Assembly (NCBI RefSeq): GCF_963678635.1
Contig: NC_087066.1
Location: forward strand, 16,167,949-16,231,948
Reading direction: 5' to 3'
DNA length: 64,000 nucleotides
DNA from: Symsagittifera roscoffensis
Taxonomy: Eukaryota; Xenacoelomorpha; Acoela; Convolutidae
Shown: positions 1 through 10,799 of the stretch, piece by piece
Numbering within the stretch: the first letter of the stretch is position 1
Layout: every line of letters begins with the position of its first letter
Program-made: the position numbers and the translations under genes
Notes under the pieces: generated by a model
Databases searched by the model: none
What the model was told of the DNA's origin: nothing
What the model saw: the letters and a program-made list of their open reading frames with translations, nothing else

Positions 1-2
1 AA

Positions 3-212
3 AATGAAGACTTTGGACAAAACCCGGTAATCAGTGTATTAAACTCTGAACCGGTTGAAAATGTTAGATGGTTGAAAGAATTCGCTCGAAGCGAAAGTGA
101 GAAGATGTTCAGACCAGTTTACGAAATGCATAACTTTTATATTGCAAGAGACGGGTGTTGTCAAGGAAAATACAGAGTGCACTATGTCGAAATTTTGACC
201 TGTCGAATTTAA
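3..212 (+). CDS. Exon 2 of lectin-like secreted family, copy A (partial)
   Basis: This is an open segment of 69 codons ending in TAA at 210-212. It carries the family's exon 2 signature: EPVENVRWLKEFA, then RPVYEMHNFYIA, then DGCC and a YRVHYV end. The paralogue at 51973-52182 is nearly identical, and diverged relatives lie at 26191-25971 and 30416-30262 on the minus strand. Exon 1 of this copy would lie left of the window. No convincing GT donor was found before the stop, so either the true exon ends a little earlier or this copy is terminated here. The reading frame is supported by conservation across four copies. The function is not recognised; the vicinal CC suggests an extracellular disulfide-bonded module (inference). 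Confidence 0.6.
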   Translation, partial: NEDFGQNPVISVLNSEPVENVRWLKEFARSESEKMFRPVYEMHNFYIARDGCCQGKYRVHYVEILTCRI

Positions 213-397
213 AGATGATCATTTTTTTCTATCTAACTACTTTTTGGATGTTTGGATGTTTTGGATGTTTTTTGATAATTGGTTCATGGGGAACAACTTT
301 AAGTTGACCATTCAGGGTTTATTATACATTTTAACGAACACGACAAAGTCTGATCGTTAGTTTTTTGACGACATTTTGCTCATGTATCATCACCAAG

Positions 398-795
398 GTC
401 AATACTTTTACTACTTCCGTTACGGCTACAGAGACGCTTTGCTCACTCCCAGGGAATACCTTAAAAAACTAACTGATTATTCTGAAGGAGACAAGCGTCT
501 GAACTATATTATGTCTTACTTCTCACCAGAGTGTAATACTAACATTATAGCGAAAATCGGTTTCGGAACTGGGGTCTTGAAACGCGTGAACCAATCTAAT
601 TATGTTACTTTTTCGCAACCTGGAGCTCCTTATCAACTGAAAGTTGGACATAATTGGACTCCTAGAATTCCTTATGAGAATCCCGATCATTTTTTGACTT
701 TTCGTTGGTTCAAACATAATGTCATGTGCCAAGAACAGTCTTGGATTTGCGAACATGAGAGCAACAAATCTCAGAATTGGTTCAATGGTGCGTGA
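398..795 (+). CDS. Exon 3 of lectin-like secreted family, copy A
   Basis: The open segment follows a CAAG|GT junction that is also present in the copies at 52388 and 25806, so the exon probably starts at 398 in phase 1. It encodes about 130 residues. The C-terminal half matches the shape of a C-type lectin-like domain: an IGFGTG strand, a conserved NWTPRIPY segment, a tryptophan, then VMC and SWICEHE with paired cysteines. The canonical Ca2+/sugar motifs (EPN or QPD, and WND) are absent, so lectin activity is unlikely to be standard. It ends SQNWFNGA-stop. In the paralogue the stop falls after SETQN, five codons earlier. It lies about 185 bases downstream of exon 2. Assignment to the CTLD fold is inference from motif order and would need a profile search. 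Confidence 0.6.
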
Positions 796-1328
796 CAACT
801 ACTACATTCACATCATTGAAACTTGATTTTTAATCAAAAGACAATTGAGTAAAAAATATGATTTCATTTTTTGTTAACAGAGTGACACCAATTTTATGAA
901 ATAAATAATTGAATGCAGAACAGACAATTATTAGTAGATAAGAAAAGTGAATGATAATGTTTTTGATCTGATTTTCAAAAAATGCGGGAATTGCTTGATT
1001 GTTTTTTAGATCAATCTCAGCAATCAAAACAGATTATAAAATTACATTTGCAAAGTTTTTTGTAACTTTAGGTGGATATTTGAAGTGGTTTGTAAGATGC
1101 TCTTTTTCCTATGAAATTTGCTTTATTTCTCTGCCAATAATATACAAAACTATTAAACTTGGAAATTTTCAGAACATGATTGAACTCTTCTTTGCAAAAA
1201 CATACATTTCAATTTGAAACTATGAAGCTGACTTTTATCTTTTATTTCCTATTAGATAGGCATTTGATTTTGCTTTTTGAGGACAAAGTATATCTTTTTC
1301 ATCAAATTCTTCTTGAAAAAAAACTAAG

Positions 1329-1380
1329 GCAGTCAAAAACTTCAGGGCTTCACCCTGATACGATTGATGCTAATCGATTA
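1329..1380 (+). repeat. Helentron-like 3' terminal motif, isolated
   Basis: CAGTCAAAAACTTCAGGG followed by CTTCACCCTGATACGA resembles the 3' end of the Helentron-like family seen complete at 30927-31460. The 3' hairpin has one mismatch, and similarity stops after GATACGA. The paralogous positions near 53310 and 54413 keep the same fragment. Confidence 0.4.
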
Positions 1381-1472
1381 TAGTCCTTGATTATGTACAC
1401 AATCAGGCACCTGGGCATAATCCGGGATTCTTACTTCATTTTTTAAACCTGCATCCTGACCCGATTTTAAAT

Positions 1473-1927
1473 GATCAGTGCCGTACGTTTTTGAGAATAA
1501 ATATATTAACCGATCAAACTCTCCACCAAATCTGGATACAAAATATGAACGCGGTCGGCAAAATGTTGCAAAAAATATTAAGTTCTTACCCGCTTACGGT
1601 TACAGAAGAAGTTTGTCAACTCTTGAATATAATTTCCTGCAAAAAAATTACAAAACCTGCTCCAAGATGATGTTGGTACTTACTTTTAATTGCGGAAATA
1701 ATCACGCTTATTTAAGATTTAAGTATAAACCAACATCACCCTGGAGCATGTTTTAAGATTTCTTTACAGGAAATTATATTGAAGAGGTAACAGATTTCTT
1801 CTGTAACAGTAAGCGGGTAATATTTGGAATTCAGCTGGAGCTTTTGGTCGACTAGGTTTATATTTTATATCCTGATTTGGCGGGGCAGTTTGATCGATTA
1901 TTTATTTAAATAACGTACTGAACTGAT
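1473..1927. mobile_element. Foldback element, ~455 bp
   Basis: The two halves are inverted copies of each other around about 1697. Outer ends read GATCAGTGCCGTACG on the left and its near complement on the right. Inner blocks CCGCTTAC-GTTACAGAAG, TTTCCTGCA and CTGCTCCA-GATGATGTTG each recur in inverted order. The paralogue at 53453-53912 keeps the same ends, so the element predates the segmental duplication. It has no coding capacity. Confidence 0.7.
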
Positions 1928-1947
1928 AGTGTAAGCATAGTGTATTC

Positions 1948-2112
1948 ACTCTTCATATCCAGGCCCTTTGAAATAAAGTGGACAACTTTTTTTAGAGTTT
2001 TTAAACCAAATACTTATATTTGCTGCTATAATCAGGCTTATATAAGATTTTTGTTTCGGGAATTCTAACAAGTGTTGTCAATTTTAATTCAAAGGGCCTG
2101 GATTTGAAGAGT
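1948..2112. repeat. Second, smaller foldback
   Basis: ACTCTTCATATCCAGGCCC at the left is answered by GGGCCTGGATTTGAAGAGT at the right, and GACAACTT by AAGTGTTGTC. The central ATAATCAGGCTTATATAAG is shared with the centre of the adjacent larger foldback, so the two are probably related. The paralogue is at about 53932-54096. Confidence 0.65.
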
Positions 2113-3608
2113 TAAAAGTACCCAATTTTACACTAACTGGATTTTTTAAAAAAACTGCAGCTCTGACATAATTCACGGGTTCTAAGTTCATCCAAAATTT
2201 TCAGACGTGAAAAAAATAACAAAAAAAATTGACGATTTTTGATAAAAATAACAAATAATTTAAATTCCAGCAAAATTACAAGCTTCTTAACAAGTTTGAC
2301 GAAAAATCTCTGTTCACACAACGAATAGGTTCAATTGAAGCTACCAACTCTACCTAGAATCAGCCAAAAATTTTCAAACTCACAATGCTGATCCTACTAA
2401 CTGGGATTGTAAACAAGTTTTTTATTGAAGAAAAACGAAAACAGATGGCGAATAAAAAAAAGAATTGATATGGTTTTTGAACGTTGAACTCTATCTTTGA
2501 GTATTGTTTTAAAACGATGTCCCTTAGTACCATCACTGGTATCAGTAGTCATTTTGCTACAATTATATTGATCAATAAAATGGCAAATAAACACGCGCTT
2601 TTAATTTTCTCAAGTTCTGAATCTCGCTAGTCAGAGGCCTGTGTAATCAATTTTGTCAAAATTCTTGAACTTGTTCTCATTACGGTTACTGCTTCTACTA
2701 CATGAGACATAAGTCAAGAGTCTCCATAACCCCTGTAGAACAAGATGGAGACTTTTGGACGTAAGACACCCAGCTGAGCCCATGCGACCATAACCGCTGA
2801 TGAAATGTTAAAAGGCTTTCAGTTTAGTAAACGCATAGTGCAATCCATATTTAAAAATTTTTAATAGGTCGTTGTAAATCTAGCTGGACATTGATGATCG
2901 GTTGAAGATTATTGAGGTTTTTGAAGCACAAAAGCACAAAAGTCTCTCAAAACTGGTTGTACAAGGTTCATACAGTTGAAAATCCTAATTTCAGAAAGCT
3001 TTTTGGCTACTTATTTAAACTTTTTTTTATAAATGCTGCTCAAAACTCTGAATATTTTGATTTCAAACCTCAATTTGCATTTTTGTTACCCGAGTCAGAC
3101 TAAAGATTTCTTGGCAACCATATCTTAAAGACATACTGAGCGATAGATTTTATAAAAATGTTGTAAAAAATAGATGTTTTCGATGAAACACATATATGAC
3201 TTTAAAAAAAACACCACGAAAAATTATTAGATTGTGGGAAAAGCTATTATTATGAGAATTGAAACTCGTTTTTTCAACAATCATCATTCGCCGCATCAAG
3301 TTTTGTAAAAAAAAAGTTAATTTTGAAATAGCGAGACTTTTGAAATAACGACAGTGATACTATCAATTCTGGGATAAAAAACCAGCATTGAGGCGGTATT
3401 TATGTTTAAACAACCTGCGAATGAGTTGTTCCTTCTGATTTGATTCTAAGCTCTTTTTCCGATCGTACTTGGTGAAGACGACAGAACCGTCGACTACATT
3501 ATCAAATGCTGTTAGGTATTTCTGTAATTGCCACCTCCAACTGTTCCTACAAAATAATTTTCTGGTAGAAAATTAGAGAAAAAAGACAACGTGTTTTCCG
3601 AGCAAAAA
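2113..3608. other. No gene seen; paralogous flank
   Basis: Non-coding AT-rich sequence collinear with 54640-55850 in the other duplication copy. Short open frames here are not conserved between the copies, which argues against coding function. Confidence 0.6.
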
Positions 3609-3760
3609 ATCATAAGTGCATTTGATAAAAGATCAAGGAAAAAATATTTTTTCCTTGATCTTTTATCAAATGCACGTATGATTTTTTGCTTGATCTTTTA
3701 TCAAATACACGTATGAAATATTTTTTCCTTGATCTTTTATCAAATGCACGTATGGTCAAG
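3609..3760. repeat. Palindrome plus direct repeats of one arm
   Basis: A near-perfect inverted repeat occupies 3609-3682: ATAAGTGCATTTGATAAAAG... pairs with the same sequence reversed, centred on AAAAATATTTTTT. The right arm (CTTGATCTTTTATCAAA...CACGTATG) is then repeated twice more to about 3755. The paralogue near 55818 has only the single left arm. Confidence 0.8.
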
Positions 3761-3779
3761 GTTTTTTGATCAAGGTTTT

Positions 3780-4560
3780 TTGAGTGGTCTATGACAAAAA
3801 ATTGATTTCAATTTTAATTTTGTTTTTGAAAAATTTGGATTTGTTTGAGGAGTGTTGGGGCCAAAATTGATTCTTTTTTTTTGAAGTTTTTTTTCAAAGA
3901 ACTGATGGTACTGATGTTACCTTTAGCTCGGTATCATTTAAAAAAAAACAGAAAACAATTTTTTTTTGAATTTTTCGGATTTTTTTGAGGGCTGGGCCAA
4001 AAGTGACACTTTTTCCATTAATATATTACTTAGAATTGATGATACTGATGTAGTTTTTACTTTGGGATCATTAAAAAAAGTTTCATTTTGTTAGTTTTCA
4101 GACTTTCTTGAGGAGTGGGGCAAAAGTTGTTACCTTTTAAACGTTTTATTACTTAGAATTGATGGAATTGATGTTAACATTAATTTAGAATCATTTAAAA
4201 AAAACAGTTTTTTTTTGTTTTTTTTTGAAGTTTTTGGATTTTTACGAAGAGTGGGGCGGGGGGGCATAAATCGATACTTTTTTCAATGTTCTATTACTTA
4301 GAATTGATGGAATTGATGTTACCATTAATTTAGAATCATTAAAAAAAAAACAGTTTTTTTTTGAAGTTTTTGGATTTTTACGAAGAGTGGGGGGGGGGGG
4401 CATAAATCGATACTTTTTTAATGTTTTATTACTTAGAATTGATGGTACTGATGTTACCTTTAAAAACTCAGAAATCAAAAGTTTAAATTTTTTTTTTTAA
4501 TTTTTGATTTTTTTTAGGGTTGCGGATCAAAATCGACACGTTTTTTCAATGCACTATGAT
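3780..4560 (+). repeat. Degenerate ~130-bp minisatellite
   Basis: About six units share ACTTAGAATTGATGGTACTG, a run of A, a long T run, GGATTTTT-GAG and GGGGC-AAA. The anchor ACTTAGAATTGATG recurs near 4028, 4150, 4292 and 4430. The related array in the right duplication copy spans about 55900-56690. Confidence 0.75.
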
Positions 4561-4675
4561 TTGATGATTTTGCTGATTCCTTTTGATTATACCATTTACT
4601 CGAGGGGTGAGGGTGGTATTGCAAAAAATCGAAGTCCTTATAGAGACTTTTTTCGGAAGGTCCAAATTTTCAGAG

Positions 4676-4694
4676 CCCCCTAAATCCGCTACTG
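4676..4694. mobile_element. Solo hAT-like terminus
   Basis: CCCCCTAAATCCGCTACTG matches the right terminus of the complete hAT-like MITE at 56700-57137. No matching left terminus was found upstream, so this is a truncated relic. Confidence 0.5.
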
Positions 4695-4699
4695 TTTTT

Positions 4700-5440
4700 A
4701 GCCAATTGTGACTCAGTAAGCAAAAAGCTTACAGAAACGACCGTGAAACGTAGTTTAATGTAGATTATCGAAAAGACTTAGATTCATCAAAATTTTTGCC
4801 CTTTCCTTTTTTGGGCAAAAAAAATGTTCTCAATTCTTACGACTCAATCTGTCTAAAAAAAAAACAAATGAACACGACATATTTTGTTTATCATAAAGTT
4901 AATTGAACTATTCAGTTGCAGATGGTTTAATAAACAATGATTTGGTTTTTACTTGGCCAAATTAAACATTAACCTAATTCACAGGCTCTCAAAAACTCGT
5001 GTCTTTTCTCTTGTCCTCTCTCTCTAAATCCACCTCAGATGCCGTATATGTAATTCCGCGTAATTTGAGTGTAAAATTTTTCATTAAGCTAATTTTCAAC
5101 TTCATCTTTCTGCCATAAATCAACATAACAATACACTTAAAATTACAGCAGATGAAAAAAATATTCCTCGTATCTACAATTCTCGGAGATAAATTAGATT
5201 TCAAGCGGTAAACTTTTAGAAAAAAAATGAAAAGTCACTGTTTTTTGTGATTCCAAAACGTAAACTATTTGATCGTACGTCCTAAAAATAAGTATACCAT
5301 TGATAGGAACATAACGCGAGAAATGGGACTCCTTCTGTTTCGACTTCATTTGTTGCAACTTTGCAATGCAGTGAACCACTTTTTAAAAAAAAAAGTTTGG
5401 GTCTGTTCCGAGAAATCCCCGCAGTTCTACCTTCAACAGA
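4700..5440. other. No gene seen
   Basis: AT-rich unique-looking sequence. Open frames of 60-80 codons on both strands show no domain, splice context or paralogue. Confidence 0.5.
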
Positions 5441-5445
5441 GTTTC

Positions 5446-5609
5446 CGCAAGAAAATGGATTTCAAAAAAAATAACTATGCGCAAAAAGATGCAATTTTGA
5501 CAAAAACTGCCTGACGATTGCTTTCGGACGAAAGCAATCGTCAGGCAGTTTTTGTCAAAATTGCATGTTTGTGCGCACAGTTAGTTTTTTTAAATCAATT
5601 TACTTGCAG
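5446..5609. repeat. Long hairpin with 36-bp perfect arms
   Basis: Bases 5491-5526 and 5529-5564 are exact inverted copies separated by the two bases GA. Imperfect pairing continues outward, with GCAAG-AAAATGGATTT against AAATCAATTTACTTGC, to about 5446 and 5609. No target-site duplication is obvious. Confidence 0.85.
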
Positions 5610-5765
5610 AAAATAATTTGTTTGCCGGAAACCACCAATGCGTTTTGTACACAACTGACCGAGATCTCAAATCAACGAAAGCTCAGAAACCAGACTAACT
5701 GAATCATCTTTGACTATGTTAGTTGTGGCGAGAGATGATTGCTACGCTGGAAATCTTCAAGCATA

Positions 5766-6135
5766 CAGTGCTGATTTAAATTAACCGGACAAAACGCGTT
5801 AAACTTGAAATTTAAAACCCATTTTTCTCAAATTGGGTTGAGTTTAGGTGAAAACTTATGAAGACAAAACTTGCTTAAAATTTTAGCAGAATTAATATGG
5901 TGTAATTTATTTTGCGAAATTCGGGACCGAAATTTTACCCCAAAAATGGGTCATTTCGGCTTTTCTTAATTTCTCGCAAAGTTTCGCAAAATAAATTACA
6001 CCATATTAATTCTGCTAAAATTTTACGCAAGTTTTGTCTTCATAAGTTTTCACCTAAACTCAACCCAATTTGAGAAAAACGCGTTTTAAATTTCAAGTTT
6101 AACGCGTTTTGTCCGGTTGATTTAAATCAGCACTG
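5766..6135. mobile_element. Tc1/mariner-like foldback MITE
   Basis: The element starts CAGTGCTGATTTAAAT and ends with the inverted complement ATTTAAATCAGCACTG. It is flanked on both sides by TA (5764-5765 and 6136-6137), the target duplication of the Tc1/mariner superfamily. The arms, about 150 bp each, are nearly fully complementary around a ~60-base centre. CAGTGCTG is also the start of the known Tc1 terminal repeat (established knowledge). It is 370 bp long with no transposase, so it must be moved in trans. A decayed inverted copy lies at 23215-23408. Confidence 0.85.
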
Positions 6136-6137
6136 TA

Positions 6138-7800
6138 CTCAAATCCAAATTTTAGTAACTGCGAATTGGATGAAAAAGTAACGGACTCGGCTTGCTCTGA
6201 TTGGTAAAAATGAGAAGCAGTTGTCGATCAGCCCTGTGGCGACAGCGCAAGTTTAACGGTTGCACGAAATCGTTCTCGCAAATGCACACAACCTCTTTTC
6301 GGAGGTCAGCTGTGTGATGGACTCGCTTTCGAGAGCAAAACTAAATTTCCTGACATTTTATCCAATATTTTTGGTGCTGGATTTAGAGGCGCAAATTGTA
6401 TGTGCCAAAACAACAGCCAAGCGCTATTCCCAGGTCTGGAGCGGAACAACGAAGCAGACATAGTTGATTTGATTTTGACATGTTTCAACACACGTCAACA
6501 ACACACGTCACCCCGTTTGTTTGTAGTTTTTTGAGGGCGCAATTCTGGTTGCAGAAATTTGGCACTATAAATATTTGGCACTGTAGGTCACCCATTTTTG
6601 ATCGACCATTCTTAAAACTTCTATGGCGCTTTTTGCATCAATGTACTATAAGTTTGAGGCAGAGCGCTCTTTGAAAAATTGCTAATTGAGGTCTTCCACT
6701 GACTACACTAGTCGTCCGAAATTCCAAGTTCATTATAGATGTCTCTAACTAAGTTGCGCAAATATCAATTTTAACTTCACCTCTGATCCAAGTTTTGTTT
6801 AATTAACCAATCTCCCAAGGTTTATATTTAGTTATCCAGTTAACGTTCCGATCTCACGGGGGTAGAAGCAGACCCTTTTCATGGGTAGTTATTTCATTCC
6901 ATGCATCTAAGCTTCACATCTCTACTCTACTTCAATCCCGACCATATGGCTTTCAGGAGAACGTAGTTCGTCTCTTAGGGGTTAAAGTAAGCCAAAAATC
7001 GACTCCATGGAATTGAGTAAATATCCTGTCCGTTTATGTCCATGCCGGAAATAAATCACCTAAGCACGGTAAACTGTAATATTAATAGAAATTACCCGAA
7101 AATAAACCATCCTCTGCGTCGGATGAAAACACAGTGATTTTTTTTCGGGAAATTCCGATTATGGAGATGTGTTGAACAATTTTTCTCGGTTTTTGTACGG
7201 CGGATTCTGACGAATTCAAAATGATGTAATAGTCTGTGCTTTTCAGGAGGCCTTTCAGGAGATTTTCTAGCGGAGACCCACCAACATTCATAATCGATAG
7301 AAATTTTCATTAAGCAAAGTTCACTCTTAGTAACAACTTGTACTTTAAATTTTAAGAGTTCTACTCCTTCATAACCACTTTTATACTGCTCAACTACATC
7401 CATTTTAGACCGACCAACCGTCGCAGTGGTTTTTCAATGACAGCAACGTACAATGTGAGGGGCTAGCAAATTTTTGTTCTAATTTTTAATTTTTCTGATC
7501 AGTTGTCCAACCTTCCAACTTATAATAAGAATTGAGTGAACGAACGAAGTGAAAATACAATCGGATGCAGATTATTCAACATTTGCAATGATTTTAGACT
7601 GAGTTGAATATACTTTACACACCATTTAGCAGATATCGTTGTAATTAGATCAATTGGTAGCTATTGATTAGCCACTTGTACGAGTGAGCCTTGTGAAATT
7701 GAAAGTGTGTATTGGTCACTTTCATTTTGTCTCTGCTTGCTTCAAAGTTTTCTTGAATCAAGATAAAATTTTTAATCCAGTTAATTAGTAATTTAGCATA
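6138..7800. other. No gene seen
   Basis: Mixed-composition sequence with several 60-100-codon open frames on both strands (for example 7092-7403 minus). None has a recognisable domain, signal peptide or paralogue in the window. Confidence 0.45.
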
Positions 7801-7808
7801 TTTTTCAA

Positions 7809-7985
7809 ACACAAAAGAAAATTCATAACCCCCCTCCCCCACACACAAACCCCCTCCCTCACACATAATCATCCACACAAAAACACACATACCTAAACCA
7901 AATCCCCTCCTCCGCCCACCTTTGGTCTGGGGTCTGGCGGGGGTGGTGGTTTGATTGGGGGGGGGGGGTTTGGCAGGGGAATCGG
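7809..7985. repeat. C-rich then G-rich tract, possible G-quadruplex
   Basis: A pyrimidine tract (CCCCCCTCCCCC, CCCCCTCCCTC) is followed within 60 bases by a G-rich tract with GGGG, GGGGG, a run of about 12 G and GGGG between 7931 and 7979. Four G-runs with loops of about 6-13 bases could form a G-quadruplex. Slippage or assembly error in such tracts is also likely. Confidence 0.55.
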
Positions 7986-8419
7986 TTTATATTGGAAGGT
8001 TGGCTAAAATCTAAGAAACAGTAACATAAATAACAGTAACAATAACAAAAAACTAAGTTGCGCAGAAAAAAGTCAAAACTAAATAACAATTAACTAACTT
8101 AAGCTTAAAACAAAGAAAACACTTATGTGCATTGAAGTTTGCATCTCTCTTAAGTAGAAAAAATTCAATTTTAGAGGAGTTTTTTTTGTCTTTATCAAAA
8201 AAAGTGAAAAATTATCGATTATAATTGATTTGCAATGCATTTAAATGCTTGACAAAAATTAGCAAAATAATCCATTTTTCATTAATTACAATTGATTATG
8301 TTTCTTTTTTACAGACATTGACATTACAGTTTAAATTTAATTGAGTTTTATTCATGGAATTTCCCTGTGGATCCCTGCGTGGCTCAAATAGCAACATTTA
8401 AATTTTAATATGGCTAGCC

Positions 8420-8520
8420 TAATGTTCATAATTTTGCCAAATGCATTTTACCAAATGAATCGAGACCAAATGAAGGGTAGTCAAAACACTCAGGGTATTG
8501 CTCTGATACGAGCAGTCTTG
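8420..8520 (+). mobile_element. Helentron-like 3' end fragment
   Basis: The sequence CACTCAGGG-TATTGCTCTGATACGAGCAGTCTTG at 8486-8520 is the family 3' terminus: a hairpin with one decayed arm, then GATACGAGCAGTCTTG. The CGAGACCA just upstream recurs near other isolated 3' ends (23045 and 28981). No 5' end is visible nearby. Confidence 0.55.
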
Positions 8521-8728
8521 TTTATATACCATACGAAAACTATTGTTGTCCTACAAAGCTCTTACAGTTTGCTAAAATGATGACATCGAAATTTCAAAAA
8601 AGTTTGTTCTTGTTTTGCCGTAAAAAGTCAGTGTATTGTCATTTTAAAAAGCAAAACATTTATTGCTGTTATTAAGTTGAGTTGCTTGATTTTGGTTGTT
8701 TTTATTATTGTTATGTTTATGTCTGATT

Positions 8729-8928
8729 NNNNNNNNNNNNNNNNNNNNNNNNNNNNNNNNNNNNNNNNNNNNNNNNNNNNNNNNNNNNNNNNNNNNNNNN
8801 NNNNNNNNNNNNNNNNNNNNNNNNNNNNNNNNNNNNNNNNNNNNNNNNNNNNNNNNNNNNNNNNNNNNNNNNNNNNNNNNNNNNNNNNNNNNNNNNNNNN
8901 NNNNNNNNNNNNNNNNNNNNNNNNNNNN
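8729..8928. other. Assembly gap (200 N)
   Basis: Exactly 200 unknown bases, a scaffold gap. Open frames crossing it are meaningless. Confidence 0.95.
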
Positions 8929-10790
8929 CTTCTCTGGAGTTATCCGTTCATTTGAGACATTGACGCGGCTATGCCCGATAGTTTGTGCCATTCTGCTAGA
9001 TGGGCATTCGAATCTTCCGGACCCAAGAAAATTACTTAAGAACTTGAGTTTTGAAACCGAGTATACGGAGGGTATGGAACAAACTAGAATCAATTTTTTC
9101 AAAATCTCGAATGGCCATTGAACTTGGCCAAAAACACAACAGCAGACAAATAACAAAAGATAACAGTCGCAGGAAATTGAAAAAAGTATATAACTGAAAT
9201 GGACCAATTTCAACGATTCGAGTGTTAGCTAAACGTTTAAATAAAACAATAAAGTCCTGAGGCAGTTCAGAACCAAAAAGAACCCTTCCGATCCAAAACT
9301 TTGGCAAAGTAACCTTGTTATATCCCAGGAAGTGCTGAAGCGGAGGACGTGAGACTTTGAACAGTTTTGTACGATGTATTACCCTTTTAGCTACTGAAAA
9401 GCCCTTAATGGTAAATCAACTCCGTTTTACACATTGTTTTAGTGCATGAAAAGTTGAGGGTGAGTAAAAATAATATATAACTGTCAATGAAAAATTTCTG
9501 CAATAGTTTTAAGCCCCACTGTTAGTCGTAACCCCGTTGTTTGGGGATACAGTGACCGAGCTTTGTTGTTATTTTGTATCAAAACTTTGTAAATATAATT
9601 TTAAAATATATGTCATCAAAACATATCGTGCTGGATAGCCAACAAAAAAATGTTCCAGGTGCTGAATGTTATTTTTTGTTCCGGATTAATCAAAATCTTT
9701 TTTTTTCTTGCTAGTTTAAAATTTGTTTCGATTACAGCCAGTAATCGACTCTGAAATATAACAGTCTTCTATCTTTCGAATTCATTAAGTAAACTTTTTG
9801 CAATTACAACTCCCGTTCCAAGAAAATTATAAACTCAAAATACAAAAAAAATTATAGAGAGGAGAAGGAGATGGCGTTGAAACGATCTAAATATCTACCG
9901 ATCATTCTATTAGATCAACTAATTTTGAGTTTTCAGTGTAGACTTAATGATCTCCTTTTCTCTGCTACAGCTTTTGTTTAAGTTTTTGTAGCGTGCTCAC
10001 CGCATCCATCTCAAAGTATTTAATCAACGCTGCTCTAATTTGGTAATTCACTAGGTAAGCCAAAAAAAATTGTTATCGGCATCCGATAACAACAGTTGTT
10101 TTTGCTACCCAGTGAACTTTGAAAGAAAATCAGTTTTGTTCTCCGATAGCCAAAGATAATTTACGTTCAAACAAATCAGACTTTGCGTGCTATCAGTTTT
10201 CATAAAAGCAAAGCTAATGGAAAAAAATATTTGTTTTTGTTCCAGTCGAAACTTTTATTTTTAGATCCGAAACTATAAGGTAGTTTAATCGTTCGAGTAA
10301 AAAAAGTCCAGTTTTTTGGGCTATCCAGGAATGCGGCTTAAGATTTACGCAACGTTTTCCTTTGCTTCCCGCTACATCTAGGCGAGCCTGAAAGACTAAA
10401 AGAGCCAAGAAAAAAAAAGGTTCCAATTGAATGAAGCAAATAGTACAGAAGAATTTGTCTCTGACTCTTAAGCTTAGGACTTCGAAACTTATCATTCTTA
10501 ACCTTCTATGTGACTTGAGCGGACAGTGTTACTTAAAATTTTTGTGGTGATCTTTAAGGTTTCATCATAATAAGGACTCCGACACACCATGCTTAGCAGC
10601 TTTTATCTCAATTTTGAAAAAAAACTTAAACTAACATATCAATAGGAATTGAGAAAACAAAACTATACTTTTTTGAAAAATATATTGGCCAATTCATAGA
10701 CTTTGAAAAGTTATTTTACCGTGTTTAGAAGCGATGAGTTTTGAAGCAGAGAGTTGTCACCGAAAACTTAGTTTATGACTCAGAAACTTC
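8929..10790. other. No gene seen
   Basis: No supported gene. Bases 8973-9020 (TTTGTGCCATTCTGCTAGAT...) resemble 46146-46190, suggesting a shared dispersed repeat. The rest is AT-rich. Confidence 0.45.
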
Positions 10791-10799
10791 AAGGCAAAG

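Larger units (their letters stand above)
1..4560. repeat. Segmental duplication, left copy
   Basis: This block is paralogous and collinear with about 51965-57170. Shared landmarks in order are exons 2 and 3 of the lectin-like family, two foldback elements, the block at 2400-2830, the hairpin arm near 3610 and the ~130-bp minisatellite. The coordinate offset grows from 51970 at the start to about 52620 at the end because of indels and insertions in the right copy. The duplication probably continues left of the window, because exon 2 is already open at base 3. This is seen directly in the sequence; exact identity was not computed. Confidence 0.85.

Noticed and set aside
523-798. Minus-strand frame opposite exon 3 of copy A, also open at 52513-52746
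   Set aside because: Shadow of the conserved plus-strand exon; its residues do not form a domain and its limits follow the sense frame.
7092-7403. 103-codon minus-strand frame
   Set aside because: No domain, no conservation in the window, and overlapping alternative frames; likely chance.
8644-9213. 189-codon frame across the first N run
   Set aside because: A third of it is unknown sequence; the two sides need not belong together.
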